The notes under the pieces were generated by a model that saw nothing but the letters and a program-made list of their open reading frames with translations, had not been told where the DNA came from and did no database searches. DNA of 64,000 nucleotides from Sitta carolinensis (Eukaryota > Chordata > Aves > Passeriformes > Sittidae). The position numbers and the translations under genes are program-made. The DNA is taken from assembly GCA_032173965.1 (NCBI GenBank), contig CM063292.1, positions 7,598,001 to 7,662,000 on the forward strand, in the 5' to 3' direction. This document shows, piece by piece, positions 24,401-35,846 of this stretch (position 1 is its first letter; every line of letters begins with the position of its first letter).

Positions 24401-26633
24401 ATCCTCTAATTCCTAATAACAATGCTGTCTTATTGTGCACAATGAAAAGACTAATTTGACTAAATCCATTCATAAATGACAAAATCAATAGTTCTCCTTT
24501 TGAAAGTCACTCAGCATATAGAATATGAGAATTTATGGTTAGTTTACTGCTGTCATGGATGGGTTTCTCTCTCTGGTAGGAACTGATAAAGCAGCTTTTG
24601 AAGTCAGACTGTCTCAATAAAGTACTTAAATCCATCTTAATGTACCCCGGGGAAGTGAGTCTGAATTAACCTCGTACCTTACTTTTGTGACAATAATAAG
24701 GTGAAAGGGAGTATACAGCAGAAACTGATTATAATAGGTGATACAAAAGGAGACAGCAACAATGAGGCAGAAGTAGAATAGGAACTGGGATTAAGGGATC
24801 TCTCACCCAGCCATGTGCAAAAATGTTGGAAATTAATGTTGTATTGTTTAGCTAACAGCTGTCAAGTCATTCAAGTCATTGTAATGTGCTCTGTGCTTGC
24901 TTTCCTCCCCATCTCACCAAGAGCATGTTAGAAATCACATTCCCTTTCTTCTGCAGAATGACAAAGTTAATCCTGCCTTGCATTGCTTTCAAGACAAACT
25001 CATAGCAAAAGCTGTCTCTTAAATTTGTCAGTTAGGGTATTAACAGAGCGTGAAACTTTGATGTTAAACTGGCATTTGATGAACAGGGTTAAAAATCACT
25101 TAGAGCTGCGTTCTCTGCAGTGGTTGTGTTTGTGTGGAGATGCAAAGGATGCAAATGCACCCTCAAACATTTGTGGGGCTGCTGTAACCAGAGAGAACAG
25201 CGTGTTCCTGACATGGCTAAGTGGGAGATGCATTCCCTGGAGAATGCCCAAAGGAGACCAAGGAGGAATCCGAGCTTCTTTCTGTTTCCTTCAAATTGCA
25301 TTTGCCTTGTAACAAGAATGCAATGACACTGGGAAAAAAATAAGAAAAAGTCTTCATCAAACCAACTTGAAAGCCAGTACTAAGAGACATTCTTAAAATG
25401 TACTACCCAGACAAGGCCTATATCTCTCTACTTTGACATCTGTTATTATTTCTCCACTTCCAGTTATCCTGGCTCATTGCTCTCTTTTTATATGCACGAC
25501 ATTGCACAAATAAGTTATACTTGGGATTCGAAAAGATTCAGCAAGTTTATTTGCTAAACCATTATTTTAAAAACAAATATTAAAAATTAAAATTAATGTG
25601 GTTTGTGATATTTCTACATTTTTGATGTGGTTGAAATCAGAAATCAAAAGAAGTTGGTTGTGACATTTTTATCTCACAGATTCAAACTTTGTCCTCGATA
25701 AGCAGGAGCTGCTCACGTTGTGGATGAAGACAGATCTCATTCTTACACGTTCCTTTTGCTCTTATCCTCCTGTTTGTGAGACAGGGCAGCTGATTCATGT
25801 ACCAGGTGAACAATAGGCACCTTTTAAGGACATAGAACAAAGCTTTGTGTATGTTTCTTTGATGTTTATGGTCCCTTAGATATTGTTAAGGCCTTTTTTG
25901 CCTTTTTAGATGTCAGTAGATTCTTATGAAAAAGCAAATTGAAAATATTCTTTCAACCATTCTGTTCTGGTGCTGATTAGCCAGGAAAAGCCCTGTGTTG
26001 GAACCACTCTGGGGAAGGGATTTCATTCTTTACCAACAACATCCTCACAGAAAAATTAAAATGCATCCACTGTTAGCATGTGGTAGCTTTAATGCAGATG
26101 GAAAAAGAATAAGTTCATTCACATCAAGGTAATCCAAATTTTCAATGTGTAAGGATTTATGCCTGAAGTAAGAAGCACACAAATCTCACAACATGAAGAT
26201 GCTCTAGCTCATAATAGTCTTGACTACTGTTGGCAAATTTACTCAGAAGCCCTGCAAGTATGTGCTATGTTGTTCCAGAGAAAGTGGGGAGCTGTGCAGC
26301 AAGAGATGCAGGGGCAAAGACTACCCTGCAAGTGGAACTTCGGTCAGGAACCTGCTTCCCCAACTTTGAGTGCCTCTGCTGAAGAAATGCTGCAAATATA
26401 GCACCTGCTTGAAGAACTCCTGACCCCAAGCTTCCAGAAATTCGTGGAAACTCAGAACTGTGCAGCGACCAAGTTTTTAAATAACAAACAAAATCTTCAG
26501 AAATAATGTTCTTGGTAATCTGACATTACTCTGCACAAAAATATGATGCAAGATGGCACTCTCTTAGTAAAGCAAACTGAATATTACGTTCCTGAAGCGA
26601 ACCAAAGAGCACCCCTTGGAACCTTGAGCAGCC
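21481..26633. other. Gene-free DNA, 5 kb
   Basis: Mostly AT-rich unique sequence. A GC-richer patch at 22560-22800 and another at 23080-23260 carry overlapping frames on both strands without family features. The plus-strand frame at 24983-25312 (109 codons) and that at 26159-26401 (80 codons) are also unrecognised. No CR1 or LTR signature was seen. Confidence 0.5.
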
Positions 26634-26885
26634 TTTGAATCACAGAACACCCTGAGTTGGATGGGATGCACGAGGAGGGTCCAGTCCTACTCATGTCCCT
26701 GCCCAGTCCCCCAGCCATCCCACCCCATCCCTCCAGTGCTGTCCCAACACTCCTGCAGCCCCCTCGGGGCCGTGCCCATCCCTGGGGGAGCAGAACCTTT
26801 CCCTGAGATCCAGCCTGGCCCAGCTGAGTGCTGGCATCACACACAGCACACCCTGCATCGGGTGGAGTTTGCCCCAGGGTGACCT
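26634..26885 (-). mobile_element. CR1 LINE 3' fragment, inverted
   Basis: Starts with 'gaatcacagaacaccctgag', the reverse complement of a CR1 terminal repeat. It continues with the typical inverted blocks: 'gtccagtcctactcatgtcc', 'cctttccctgagatccagcc' and 'tggcccagct'. The copy is 5'-truncated, its internal part is diverged, and it has no coding capacity. Confidence 0.75.
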
Positions 26886-27710
26886 GAGGAGGTTTCCACG
26901 GTGATTTGCATTTGCTGTTTACCCCTTGAGTAGGACTGCCAATACTTGAGTGTTCTGAAATGAATCTCTTCTAAATTGAGATCCTTGCACCTTGTAATTT
27001 CTTTATATTCTCACCATTACCACTCAGCTCTGCATTGCTATTTCCAATCCTCTCTGCTCAGTGCAATATTCCTCTAAAAATTTCTTTTTATGATTCAACC
27101 TACAAACGAGCACTACTTTGTTACACATCACTTAGTTACGTTCTCCCTGTACTCATTATATCACCCCTTGTGGGTAGCATTGCAAAATACCCAAGATAGT
27201 TGAAACAAGACGCTTGGGAACATAAAAATTCAGTGGGAAAAAAGAAAGCAAAACGAAGTGAAATAAAATGCTTTTATATCCAAGTATGATTAGCTTTTTA
27301 TTGGCATTTTCCATTAAGGAAAATTATCTCTAAAGCCCCTGTTTATCATAATTTATCAGTTTTGTGAGAAAACTCCCAATAGGAAGGCTTGGTGCTGTGG
27401 GAATATTGCCCCTGAGCAGGAGCAGGAGTCGTTCCATCACTCGATGCTGGGAGCTGTGTGTGCTGAGCCTGCCTGTCCTGGGAGCCTGGCTGCTGCCCAG
27501 AGCACTGCAGCCACCCACAGCCACTGGTCTGCCTTCTGCCTTTGCCAAGACAAGAAACTTCCTACCCTGACCTCCAAACGACACCCCTGTGAAATCACCT
27601 GGAGCTGGGCAGGCTGATCCCTGGCTGAGGCCAGTGGGCTGAGGCACAGCAGGACCAAGTGCCCGGTGCTGCCCTGGGGCCGCCCCAAGCCCAGGGAATG
27701 GCCCAGGCTG
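26886..27710. other. AT-rich spacer passing into GC-rich DNA
   Basis: AT-rich to about 27360, then a GC-rich 300-bp stretch that leads into the minisatellite. The last 60 bp carry degenerate versions of the repeat unit. The frames here are GC-driven and unsupported. Confidence 0.5.
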
Positions 27711-28134
27711 GGGCACAGGGAGCCGGGCAGGGGCTCAGGGAGCCGGGCAGGGGCACAGGGAGCCGGGCAGGGGCTCAGGGAGCCGGGCAGGGACACAGGG
27801 AGCCAGGCAGGGGCTCAGGGAGCCGGGCAGGGGCACAGGGAGCCGGGCAGGGGCTCAGGGAGCCGGGCAGGGGCACAGGGAGCTGGGCAGGGCACAGGGA
27901 GCCAGGCAGGGCACAGGGAGCCGGGCAGGGGCACAGGGAGCCAGGCAGGGCACAGGGAGCTGGGCAGGGCACAGGGATCCGGGCAGGGGCACAGGGAGCT
28001 GGGCAGGGGCTCAGGGAGCCGGGCAGGGGCACAGGGAGCCGGGCAGGGGCTCAGGGAGCCGGGCAGGGGCTCAGGGAGCCGGGCAGGGGCACAGGGAGCC
28101 GGGCAGGGGCACAGGGAGCCGGGCAGGGGCTCAG
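27711..28134. repeat. GC-rich 20-bp minisatellite (about 21 units)
   Basis: Tandem units of gggcacagggagccgggcag, or the same with ctc in place of cac. The two variants alternate at the left end, giving a 40-bp higher-order period. The middle (about 27880-27990) has shortened 19-bp units and T or A substitutions, and the right end returns to 20-bp units. G-richness on the plus strand makes G-quadruplex folding plausible. Open frames of 245 and 259 codons across it encode only Gly/Pro/Arg-rich iterations of the DNA unit and are not genes. A CR1 3' end follows within about 10 bp. Confidence 0.95.
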
Positions 28135-28139
28135 CCTGG

Positions 28140-28490
28140 AGCAGAGGAGGTTCAGGGGACCCTGCTGGCTCTGCACAGCTCCTGCCAGGAGGTGCACAGC
28201 CGGGGGGCTCTGGGCACAGGCACAGGCACAGGAGCAGAGGGAACGGCCTCAGGCTGGGCCAGGGCAGGCTCAGGGGGCACCTGAGCAGGAATTTGCCCAT
28301 GGCAAGGGTGGGCAGCCTTGGCAGGGGCTGCCCAGGCAGGGGTGCAGTGCCCATCCCTGGGGGTGCTCAAAACCAAGAGGATGTGGCACTTTGTGATATG
28401 GGTTGGTGGAAGTGGTGGGATTCAGTAGAAGTGGGGAGTGGATGATCTTGGAGGTCTTTTCCATCTTTAGTGATTCTGGGATGAGGTTGA
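28140..28490 (+). mobile_element. CR1 LINE 3' fragment
   Basis: The 3' part is diagnostic: 'ggggtgcagtgcccatccct', 'gggggtgctcaaaaccaaga', 'ggatgtggcactttgtga', 'ggatgatcttggaggtcttt' and 'tccatctttagtgattctgg'. Sense on plus. The 5' boundary merges with the minisatellite, which suggests the array grew in or beside this element. Confidence 0.85.
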
Positions 28491-29183
28491 ACAAATAACA
28501 ATTGCTGAGCCATAAATAGTCACCTTCACCCTGGTCACACTCTTCGTGTCAGCTGCCAGCCCGTCAGAAGCTGATCCTCTGCAGTCCAGTTTTGCTCCAC
28601 TAAAATCATCTTTCTTTGTCCAAACTATCTTAAATCTAGAACAGCTTACACTAGGCTGTTTTCTCTTAGTTATAAACTTAACCCAACCTTGGCACATGCT
28701 TTCCCACTCCTTCCACAGACCTTTTTTCCATGATTCGGGCCTGCTAAAATGGTATTTTACTAATGATTACAAGGGAAGGAACAACCGTAAAGAAATTGGT
28801 ATAGTACATAAGGTGCAGATTCTGCAAGCGAATACTATTTTTCTCTAACAAGAGATTTTCTCATCAACCTGTATTTTGTTTTTTCTTGCCTGAACAGCGG
28901 TCACTCACTTCAGTTGTATTGCTGACTGTGATTTTTTGAGATTGCCATCATTACATAGCAATAATCTGTGCAGCATCATTTTCTATGGAGAATTTTCCCC
29001 TTTATCAGACACAGTCTTCTTTCCTTGACATTTTCTCCCAAATAATATGTTCACAGCTGTATTTTGGTGTATAGACGTTTGATGTGAAGTCAATAGATGA
29101 AGAGCCAAATGCTGAAAACTGCACACTCTGCTCATTTTTACAGGAGGGAAAGCAGAAATCTTCATTTTGTGGATAGGACTTAT
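28491..29183. other. Gene-free DNA
   Basis: Unique sequence. The 100-codon plus frame at 28546-28848 is unrecognised and overlaps CR1-independent DNA. No repeats. Confidence 0.45.
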
Positions 29184-29300
29184 GTTTTTATTTATTTATT
29201 TTTTTGTTTTGTTTGGTTTTTTTTTGGTTTTTTTTGGTTTTTTTTTTTTGGTGACTACGATTTGTGAGCCTTTTGTTTTTTTGGATTTTGGATTTTTTTT
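29184..29300. repeat. T/G-rich low-complexity tract
   Basis: (TTTA)n passes into long T runs broken by GG pairs. The hydrophobic Phe-rich frame read through it is a by-product of the repeat. Confidence 0.85.
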
Positions 29301-29399
29301 CTCTCAAATGCTTTGGTGGAACCCTTCAGCGGGCAGTTTCTGTGCACAGATTTGTCAGCAGGCCAGGAGAAAGCCAGGCTAATGAAGGGCCTGGAAGGT

Positions 29400-29770
29400 G
29401 AGCACACACCCCCTAAAAAGCTGGTCCAGCCAATATCTGGGAAATGAATGTCCCAAGTGGTAATAAGATAGATATCGTTGCCAAAGAGGCATATTTTTGA
29501 TGACTGTTCAATAGGAAGACTTTAAATGATCAGAATCAGCTACTGGAGGCAGTCAGAAGGAATCCCAGTGAGCTGACGGCCCCCATCGATTGTTTTAACA
29601 ATCGAGACAAAGGTGCAGAAAGGAGAGACCCAGACAATGACAGGGATACAGCCAGAAAATCTGAGAAGGAAGGTAAATAGCACAGAGACTGCAAAGACAA
29701 GCTCTGAAGATATACAGGATTTTCCAGCGATGATAAAAGGGAGAAAGCTTTTAAGAGTGCAGCTTCAAGA
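29400..29770. promoter_or_regulatory. Candidate regulatory block with perfect SOX-like inverted repeat
   Basis: The block is non-repetitive. At its centre (29586-29605) is a perfect inverted repeat: TCGATTGTT, two T bases, then AACAATCGA. Each arm contains an AACAAT core and a CpG, the layout expected for paired HMG-box (SOX) binding. No supported coding frame. Function is inferred from the motif only. Confidence 0.25.
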
Positions 29771-31768
29771 GCTCAGCTTTTATTACTCAAGATTTAAAAA
29801 AAAAAAGAATTGAATAAACTTTTCCTCATGCTTCAGGTTTAAAATCCACAGGATGCAAGGTGGGTAGATGCTGGAGGGTGGATATACATTGATTTCTCAA
29901 CTAGCTTTTTTCTTTGAAAGCCTGTTAAATAAATGCATTTCAAAATGTGAATGCTCTTTTCTAAAACTTTCGGCAAATGCTGGTTTCATGCCACCATTTC
30001 TGTGAGATGTAAATTATTACAGTGGTGCACACTGGCTGCCCAGATTTGAGACCAGGACTGTTTACAAATGCACAAACAACAGAACCACTGGCTGTTTATG
30101 AGCATGGAAACACCAGGATTGCACATGAATATGCAGGCTACCTGGGCCAGCTTAGATAAGACAACTGAGAGGAGGTTTATGTTCTCAGAATAGAAAATAA
30201 TATGTATTTGTATCAAATCCATGGGGTTTTGGAGTATGAAACAGAGGCATGTGCCAAGCCTGATCTCTTCCAGCTCCTGCTAACAGGGCATCACCCTCCA
30301 CCCACAGTACATGAGACAGAAGGGTTCTGTTTCTAAGGCCAAATTAATTCAACTTACAGTTTTCCATTTGTGTTTAAAAGTCAATTTTAATACTTTTTTT
30401 TTCTTTTTTAAATAGCATCAGTATAAAAGCTAACTCAACTAAAAAGTAAAAAATATATATTTTCCTTACTGTTTCATGGTTTAAATTGTGAGAAATAATT
30501 TTAAAATCTTCCTAGGGATAATTTTTTGAAAGGTGCACTGTTTTAATTTATCATTTTAAATGCGCTGACAACAAGCACATTTTAAAACCTCATAGCATAG
30601 TGCATAGGGTTACCTAATATTAATTTAGATTTTCTAATTTATTTAATATAGTATTGATTGCATTAGCATTTGGATTAATGACCTTTTAAATGCTCAAAGG
30701 CTAAAGGAGTTGTCTCGTAAGAAGAGAAGACAGTCATGAGGCTGAAATAGTTGGCCAATCAGCTTTTTAAAAATAAATTAAAAATTGTGTAAACCAAAGA
30801 AATGCTGAGAATTAGGGCTTTCTAATGAGATCATCAGCTCTAAATCAATACCAAGAGGGCACACACTTTTGTTTGATGTTCACTCTGTACTGGAGTGAAT
30901 TTCAGTAATCAATCACTGGCTCTCTGACTTGCAGATGCAGAGTCCTCCTCACTGAAAGGTTTGAGGCTGCAAAGATTTGAGACTGTGCATGTTTGGGGAA
31001 TGTAAATTGGACTGCTTCCAAATGGGATAGCTGAACTCTCCTAATCATATGTTAAACTACCAGAATCATACAGTGGGTTGAATTGAAGCTCATCTCTTGG
31101 GAAAATAAGGAGTGAATAATTTGCCTAAACCAAACCTACCCATGAGAAGAGCTTCAGCTGCCTAATCCTTTGCTGATATCAATATAATTTAAGGTGATAA
31201 AAACCACAGGCATGGTGGTGGCAGGGAGTTCAGGAGAGCAAAACTTTCCTACTCTGTGGAATCTGACTGTGGGACTGTCATCTCCAGTTGCTTTTTCCAT
31301 ATCTGTATACCCATTTCTTCTCATGGTTATTTGTCCTTTGGGTTTTTTCCCCTCTCCCTTCCTCTCTCTGTCCCTATGAACACTTTCATGTGCTGACTTA
31401 CAAACACCTGTGAGCAATTCATAATGTAAAATCAGGAATTGGATAAACACTGCCCTTTATTATTTTACTCTTTATTTTCCAGTGTGTTGAATAACTGCTC
31501 CCTTAGGAGTACATTATGGTTTTGCTTTTTTTCCCCCACATACACCAGTTAAAGTGCATAGTGAATCCCCTGGATAACTCACATCAGTGAGGAAGTCCAC
31601 ACTGAGTTCTCTAGTTGCAGGAGACTGATGGATTTGCAGCCCATCCATTAAGGAGAAGCAGTGAGGAATTCCATGGCTCTCTGCCACATATGAATCTAGT
31701 TGTGCAATCTGTGGGGTTTTTCTTTAGTTCTCTTGAAACAAGAGTAATTATCCTTCCCTTCCCTTTTT
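29771..31768. other. Gene-free AT-rich DNA
   Basis: A 2-kb stretch with no recognised repeat, gene or RNA. The 98-codon minus frame at 31154-31450 has no family features. Confidence 0.5.
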
Positions 31769-31955
31769 CCTCTCCTCTCCTCTCCTCTCCTCTCCTCTCC
31801 TCTCCTCTCCTCTCCTCTCCTCTCTCTCTCCTCTCCTCTCCTCTCCTCTCCTTCCTCTCCTCTCCTCTCCCCTCCTCTCCTCTCCTCTCCTCTCCTCCTC
31901 TCCTCTCCTCTCCTCTCCTCTCCTCTCCTCTCCTCTCCTCTCCTCTCCCTCCTCT
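31769..31955. repeat. (TCTCC)n pentanucleotide microsatellite, 187 bp
   Basis: About 37 near-pure CTCTC-type pentamers, with a few phase breaks ('tctctctctc' near 31821, 'cttcc' near 31851, 'cccct' near 31870, 'cctcctc' near 31895). All pyrimidine on plus and all purine on minus, a classic triplex (H-DNA)-prone mirror tract. The Glu/Arg- or Ser/Pro/Leu-rich frames of up to 177 codons across it are repeat artefacts. Confidence 0.97.
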
Positions 31956-32380
31956 GGATATCCCAAATATCTTTTTTAGTGGAGTACCTGTTATCCACAG
32001 ACAAACCAAAACTGTAATTTGTCCAAAGCACAGGCATTTGGAGAGAGTTATTTTCTGTTCTCTTGGGCACTGGGAGTGGAAGGGAAGGGCAGGCTGGGCT
32101 TTGCATTGTCTGGGCTGTGTGGGCAACCCTCTACAGCTTAAACTCTAGGGATTGCTACCAAGTGTAGGAAGGGCACAGATAAATGCTGTCTTCAGCTGAG
32201 TAACCATTCTCTGATGAAATTTCTGCAGTGTTTGTGAAATTGTGGGAAACAGTCTTTTTCTAATACACCATTAATTTTTAAGTATGGTTTCCAATATGAA
32301 ATATTTTTATTTTGGCTATTCATTTTTAATGACTCCACAATGCAACTCAGCAAAACTATACAAAGCAAACCAATAAAAGT
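31956..32380. other. Unique spacer
   Basis: AT-rich; no feature recognised. Confidence 0.45.
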
Positions 32381-32960
32381 ATGATGCTATTAACATCAAA
32401 TATTTGCATAAAAGCCATGAAATACTGAAACAAAGAGTTTGTAGGTAACTGGCAGTTCATGCAATGAGGACAAAATGCACAGAAGCTGCCATTAAAACAT
32501 CGATTTATCAGAACAAGCTTGGAGCGTTACATTCACTGCATATCCCCTTCTGGCAAACTTTTACTTTGGGGGTATAATAATGGAGGTTATTACTAATTTA
32601 TGGTGTCTTGGAGCCATGCTCATCAGCGTCCCTGTTGTGAATTCTGTGGGTGGTCAAACTCGTTGCCTTTTGCCAGGAGCTCTGCATTACCTTATCCGGG
32701 AAATTGCCTTCAAAAAAACAGATTTGTGCTTTTTGTCTACCCATGAAACACACAAATGACCATTTTCACTTTATAACTTCTCTGTGTACATCACGAGAAT
32801 TTTAAATAAGGTGTTTTGCTTGTATCGTATGCACAGCAAGGCAAATGCATCATTTTCAGAATATCTTTTTAGATCCTCAAAATATGTGGTCAAAAATAAT
32901 TCAATCTTGTATCTGGTGGAGCTGCATTATTTGAAGAGTAAAAGGGTTACATGGATAGAT
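32381..32960. promoter_or_regulatory. Candidate conserved non-coding block with octamer motif
   Basis: Non-repetitive, with a perfect POU octamer ATTTGCAT at 32402-32409 and a related GCAAATGCAT at 32841-32850. The middle has intermediate base composition with isolated CpGs near 32526, 32628, 32662 and 32697. The 73-codon frame at 32784-33005 is unrecognised. Its even texture resembles vertebrate conserved non-coding DNA, but conservation is untested. Confidence 0.22.
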
Positions 32961-33066
32961 TCCAAAAACTGGGGAAAGAGCAGAACATCTGTACCCAAAG
33001 TATGAAAAGAAGTTAATCAATAGTAATCAATATAAGCTTGTTTCACTGCCTTATTTTAGGAAACAG

Positions 33067-33158
33067 TTTTTTGTGGTTTGTTTTGGTTGGGTTTTGTTGG
33101 GGACTTTTTGTTGTTTGGTTTTTTTTGTTGTTTTTTTCTTTTTTTTTGGGGGGGAGGG
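33067..33158. repeat. T/G-rich low-complexity tract
   Basis: Runs of T with interspersed GG or GGGG, ending in a G7 run. Similar in texture to 29184-29300 but not a copy of it. Confidence 0.85.
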
Positions 33159-33989
33159 GAATTGGGGAATTAAATATTTTAAATTCCAAATATTTAAAAT
33201 TATTTTTCAAAGATCTCTGAGATTTTGACAATTTTCTTTTCACCTTCAGCAGGGCCCACAGGGGCCAGTAATGAGAAGGGAACATAAGACAGGATTGGTT
33301 ACATCAGAAAAAAATCATAATTGCTAAGCAAACTAGTCAGGGAAACCAGGAAACTTATTTATATTTATACATTAAATATGTATATCCATAACTGTATAGT
33401 AGCATTTGAAGATGTATCCATGGGAAAACACATTTGACCATATAAATGTGTGAACATGCAAATCTTTATTTTCCTTTACTAACTTACTCCATCGGCAGTT
33501 TTTCTGGGTGCCCCAAAGACCTTAAAAACTAAATTAAGGCAAAGATACAATGTAAAGTGAACTCCTAAGCTGCAAAATGAGGAATATATTCATAAATTAG
33601 TTTTGTATATCTCAGACCTCTGAGTGAACTCTACAAGTGTTGTATTATTTAATGATTCTCCTAGAAATCAGCTTGATACCTCCCATGAACTGTACCACAG
33701 GAAAATATTCATTCCAGGATCACAGTGTAAGCACATATTCCTTTGATCTTTGCACTTAACTAATGCAGGAAGTGGAATATACAAATTCTGTTTTCCAGGT
33801 GTTTTATAAAAAAAGAAGGATTTGGAGGCAGGGGGTGTTTGCACCCTGACAGACCCAATAATGAGCAGGTGACACAGACACAGATGTGAGAATAAATATG
33901 TGTGGACGTGGAGAGTGGATGTTTGGTGTCATCAGCTCTTTAAGGATCCAGAGATATGGGTCAGACTCAAGTCCTAATCTCTACAGTGT
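33159..33989. other. Gene-free AT-rich DNA
   Basis: Nothing recognised on either strand. Confidence 0.45.
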
Positions 33990-34440
33990 TTTTTCCCTCA
34001 TTAACACCGAGTGCACACCTTCATCCTCTTCAGGGGGACCTGTGGAAGGCTGATCCTTGTGACATGCAGACGTGCTGATGGTTCAAATGGGGCTCTGTGC
34101 ACTAATTAACATTTCATTTTATGGCAGCCCTTTCCTCTGCCTGCACGCTCCCTCAGTGGAGTGAACAGATGCAGTCACACATCTCGTGCCTGGCAGAAGA
34201 GGGAAGCCACTCTCCAGAATAAATGTAGGCAGTCACCATCAACATCTGTCTGCGTGGCTGCCATCCACGGGCGGAGACTGAGTTGGCTTGCTCCTCTTTT
34301 GTCCAGGGAACAGCTCTTCCTCTTCTTTGATCTTCATATTCTTTACTAAAGTTTGAAATGTGTAAAATATTTCTGCTTCTGGCTGCCGAGACATTTATGC
34401 AGAGAGTATAACGCAAGAACATTCTGTGAGGTAACAGTAA
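33990..34440. promoter_or_regulatory. Possible conserved non-coding block
   Basis: A non-repetitive, moderately GC stretch with isolated CpGs, set in AT-rich DNA. Short frames on both strands (62 and 89 codons) are unrecognised. Proposed on texture alone. Confidence 0.15.
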
Positions 34441-35014
34441 TTAAAATTTGTCCTATTAAAACAACTGAATTTTCTGAGCTGTAGAACTCTGCTACTTTTA
34501 AATAGACTCAGTGTTTTGCCCTCAACATCTCAACCTTCGGTGGTGTTATCTTCCTTAATTATAGTACATCAGAGTTATTACATTCACTTTTAAGTGACCT
34601 GAGAAGGTGCTAAGCATTTCTTTCTCATGATAACTAATTGGCCAGTTTTGTCAATGTAGATGCACTGTTGAGTAAAGTGACACCGGTTTGTGTATGACTC
34701 AAGGACTCTCTTAACTGCTTCAGACACATTTACTGATGTTTTTGCATAATTATTTTAAAATATCATATCCATTAGTAATGGGTCTGTGTCATTGCATGTC
34801 TAGCTTTGTTTTTGCTAACATGTATTAAAGGGACGGGCATCAGAGGAAGCCCTTCTTGCATCCCTGTGCCCTGGGGCATATCATTTTTTATGTTGTACAT
34901 TTAAAGTCCTTTGGCAGTTTTCTGCACACTCAAACATTAATCTGTGCTGCATCCTGTCTAAGCTCTCTTTTATTTCCCATGTTATGCACACGTACGTGTG
35001 CACCCCAGCACAGG
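34441..35014. other. AT-rich spacer
   Basis: Unique DNA before the CR1/LTR composite. Nothing recognised. Confidence 0.45.
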
Positions 35015-35149
35015 AGCCACCGGTGCCCGGAGCCAGGAGGGACATCCCTGTCCTGGGGGCATCGGGACTGCCCCGGCTGCCCAGGGATGGGCACGACCTC
35101 GAGGAATCCAGGGGGGTTTGGACAGCGCTGCCAGGAATGCACAGGACAG
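35015..35149 (+). mobile_element. CR1 LINE fragment, left part split by an LTR
   Basis: Carries 'ctgcccagggatgggcac' and 'gggtttggacagcgctgcca', typical of the last 150 bp of CR1. The sequence is cut at 35149 by the LTR and resumes at 35847 with the expected CR1 3' end. The 5' limit is uncertain. The last 6 bp (35144-35149, GGACAG) are the left copy of the LTR target duplication. Confidence 0.65.
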
Positions 35150-35840
35150 TGTCTTGGTTTGAAGGACAGGTGTGTGCTGAGGAAGGCAGGAGCCTCCCTT
35201 GGAATGGAGAATGCAAACCCCCTCCCTCTGAGTTATTGCAATTCTGAAATTCAGGGGCTCTCAGGCACAGCTATGGGGATAGCAATAGCAGTTCTTTATG
35301 AGGAGAACTCCAGTAAGAGTGCAGCAATAGCAGCAGCAAGGCCAGTGGCAGAGTCCGAATCCCCCCTGCCCCTGTGGGTCAGGGTGTTGGCAGCAGAGCC
35401 ATTCCAGGGGCTGCAGCCTCCTGCAGGGGCAGCTGTGGCTCTGCTGGAGCAGGGATCCTGCAGCAAGGGGCACATTGCCTGGGCAGGGCCAGTGGAGCTG
35501 TGGCTGGGCCTGCTCTCCCTCTGGGAATGCAGTGGCAAGGCTGAGTGCAGTGTGGCCAGGGGCAGAGGGGCTGCAGGCAGGAATGCTTGGCTCCTGGCCT
35601 GGCTGCAGCCTCTGCCAGGGGCTGGGCTCAGTTTATCAGCCCTGCAGGGACACTCAGTGGCCCAGGAGCAGAGAGAGCTCCTGCAGGGAGGATGGGTGCT
35701 GGCAGAGAGAAAGAAAACTGCCCCAGCTGCTTTGGCACAGCTGCCCCTGAGCAGAGGATGAGCACAGCCCCAGCCCAGCCCCAGTTTGAGCAGCTGCTGA
35801 CACAATCCATGCTGCTGGGCACAGCTGGCACTGCAGCACA
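35150..35840 (+). mobile_element. Solo retroviral LTR nested in CR1
   Basis: Begins TGTCTTGGTTTGAAGGACAG and ends GCAGCACA, so it has canonical TGT...ACA ends. It is flanked by an exact 6-bp target duplication GGACAG (35144-35149 and 35841-35846), the size typical of class II (ERVK-like) integration. The opening bases and the internal 'gtgggtcagggtgttggcag' block match a pattern I recall from passerine LTRs; exact family not named. No internal retroviral genes remain, so it arose by LTR-LTR recombination. I saw no clear AATAAA or TATA. The 301-codon plus frame and the minus frames here are non-coding. Confidence 0.8.
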
Positions 35841-35846
35841 GGACAG

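Noticed and set aside
27659..28445. Overlapping 245- and 259-codon plus frames and 179-codon minus frame
   Set aside because: They translate the 20-bp minisatellite and a CR1 fragment. Several frames on both strands are open at once, as expected for a GC-rich repeat lacking A/T-rich stop codons.
31611..32148. Ser/Pro/Leu-rich and Glu/Arg-rich frames of 136-177 codons
   Set aside because: They are translations of the TCTCC pentamer tract.
34856..35761. 301-codon plus frame, the longest in the window
   Set aside because: It crosses unique DNA, a CR1 piece and most of a non-coding solo LTR; no retroviral or host domain is visible.
35139..35846. 11-bp target duplication GCACAGGACAG for the 35-kb LTR
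   Set aside because: With 11 bp the element would end ...CTGCA. A 6-bp GGACAG gives TGT...ACA ends and the usual class II size, so the extra 5 bp are taken as coincidence.
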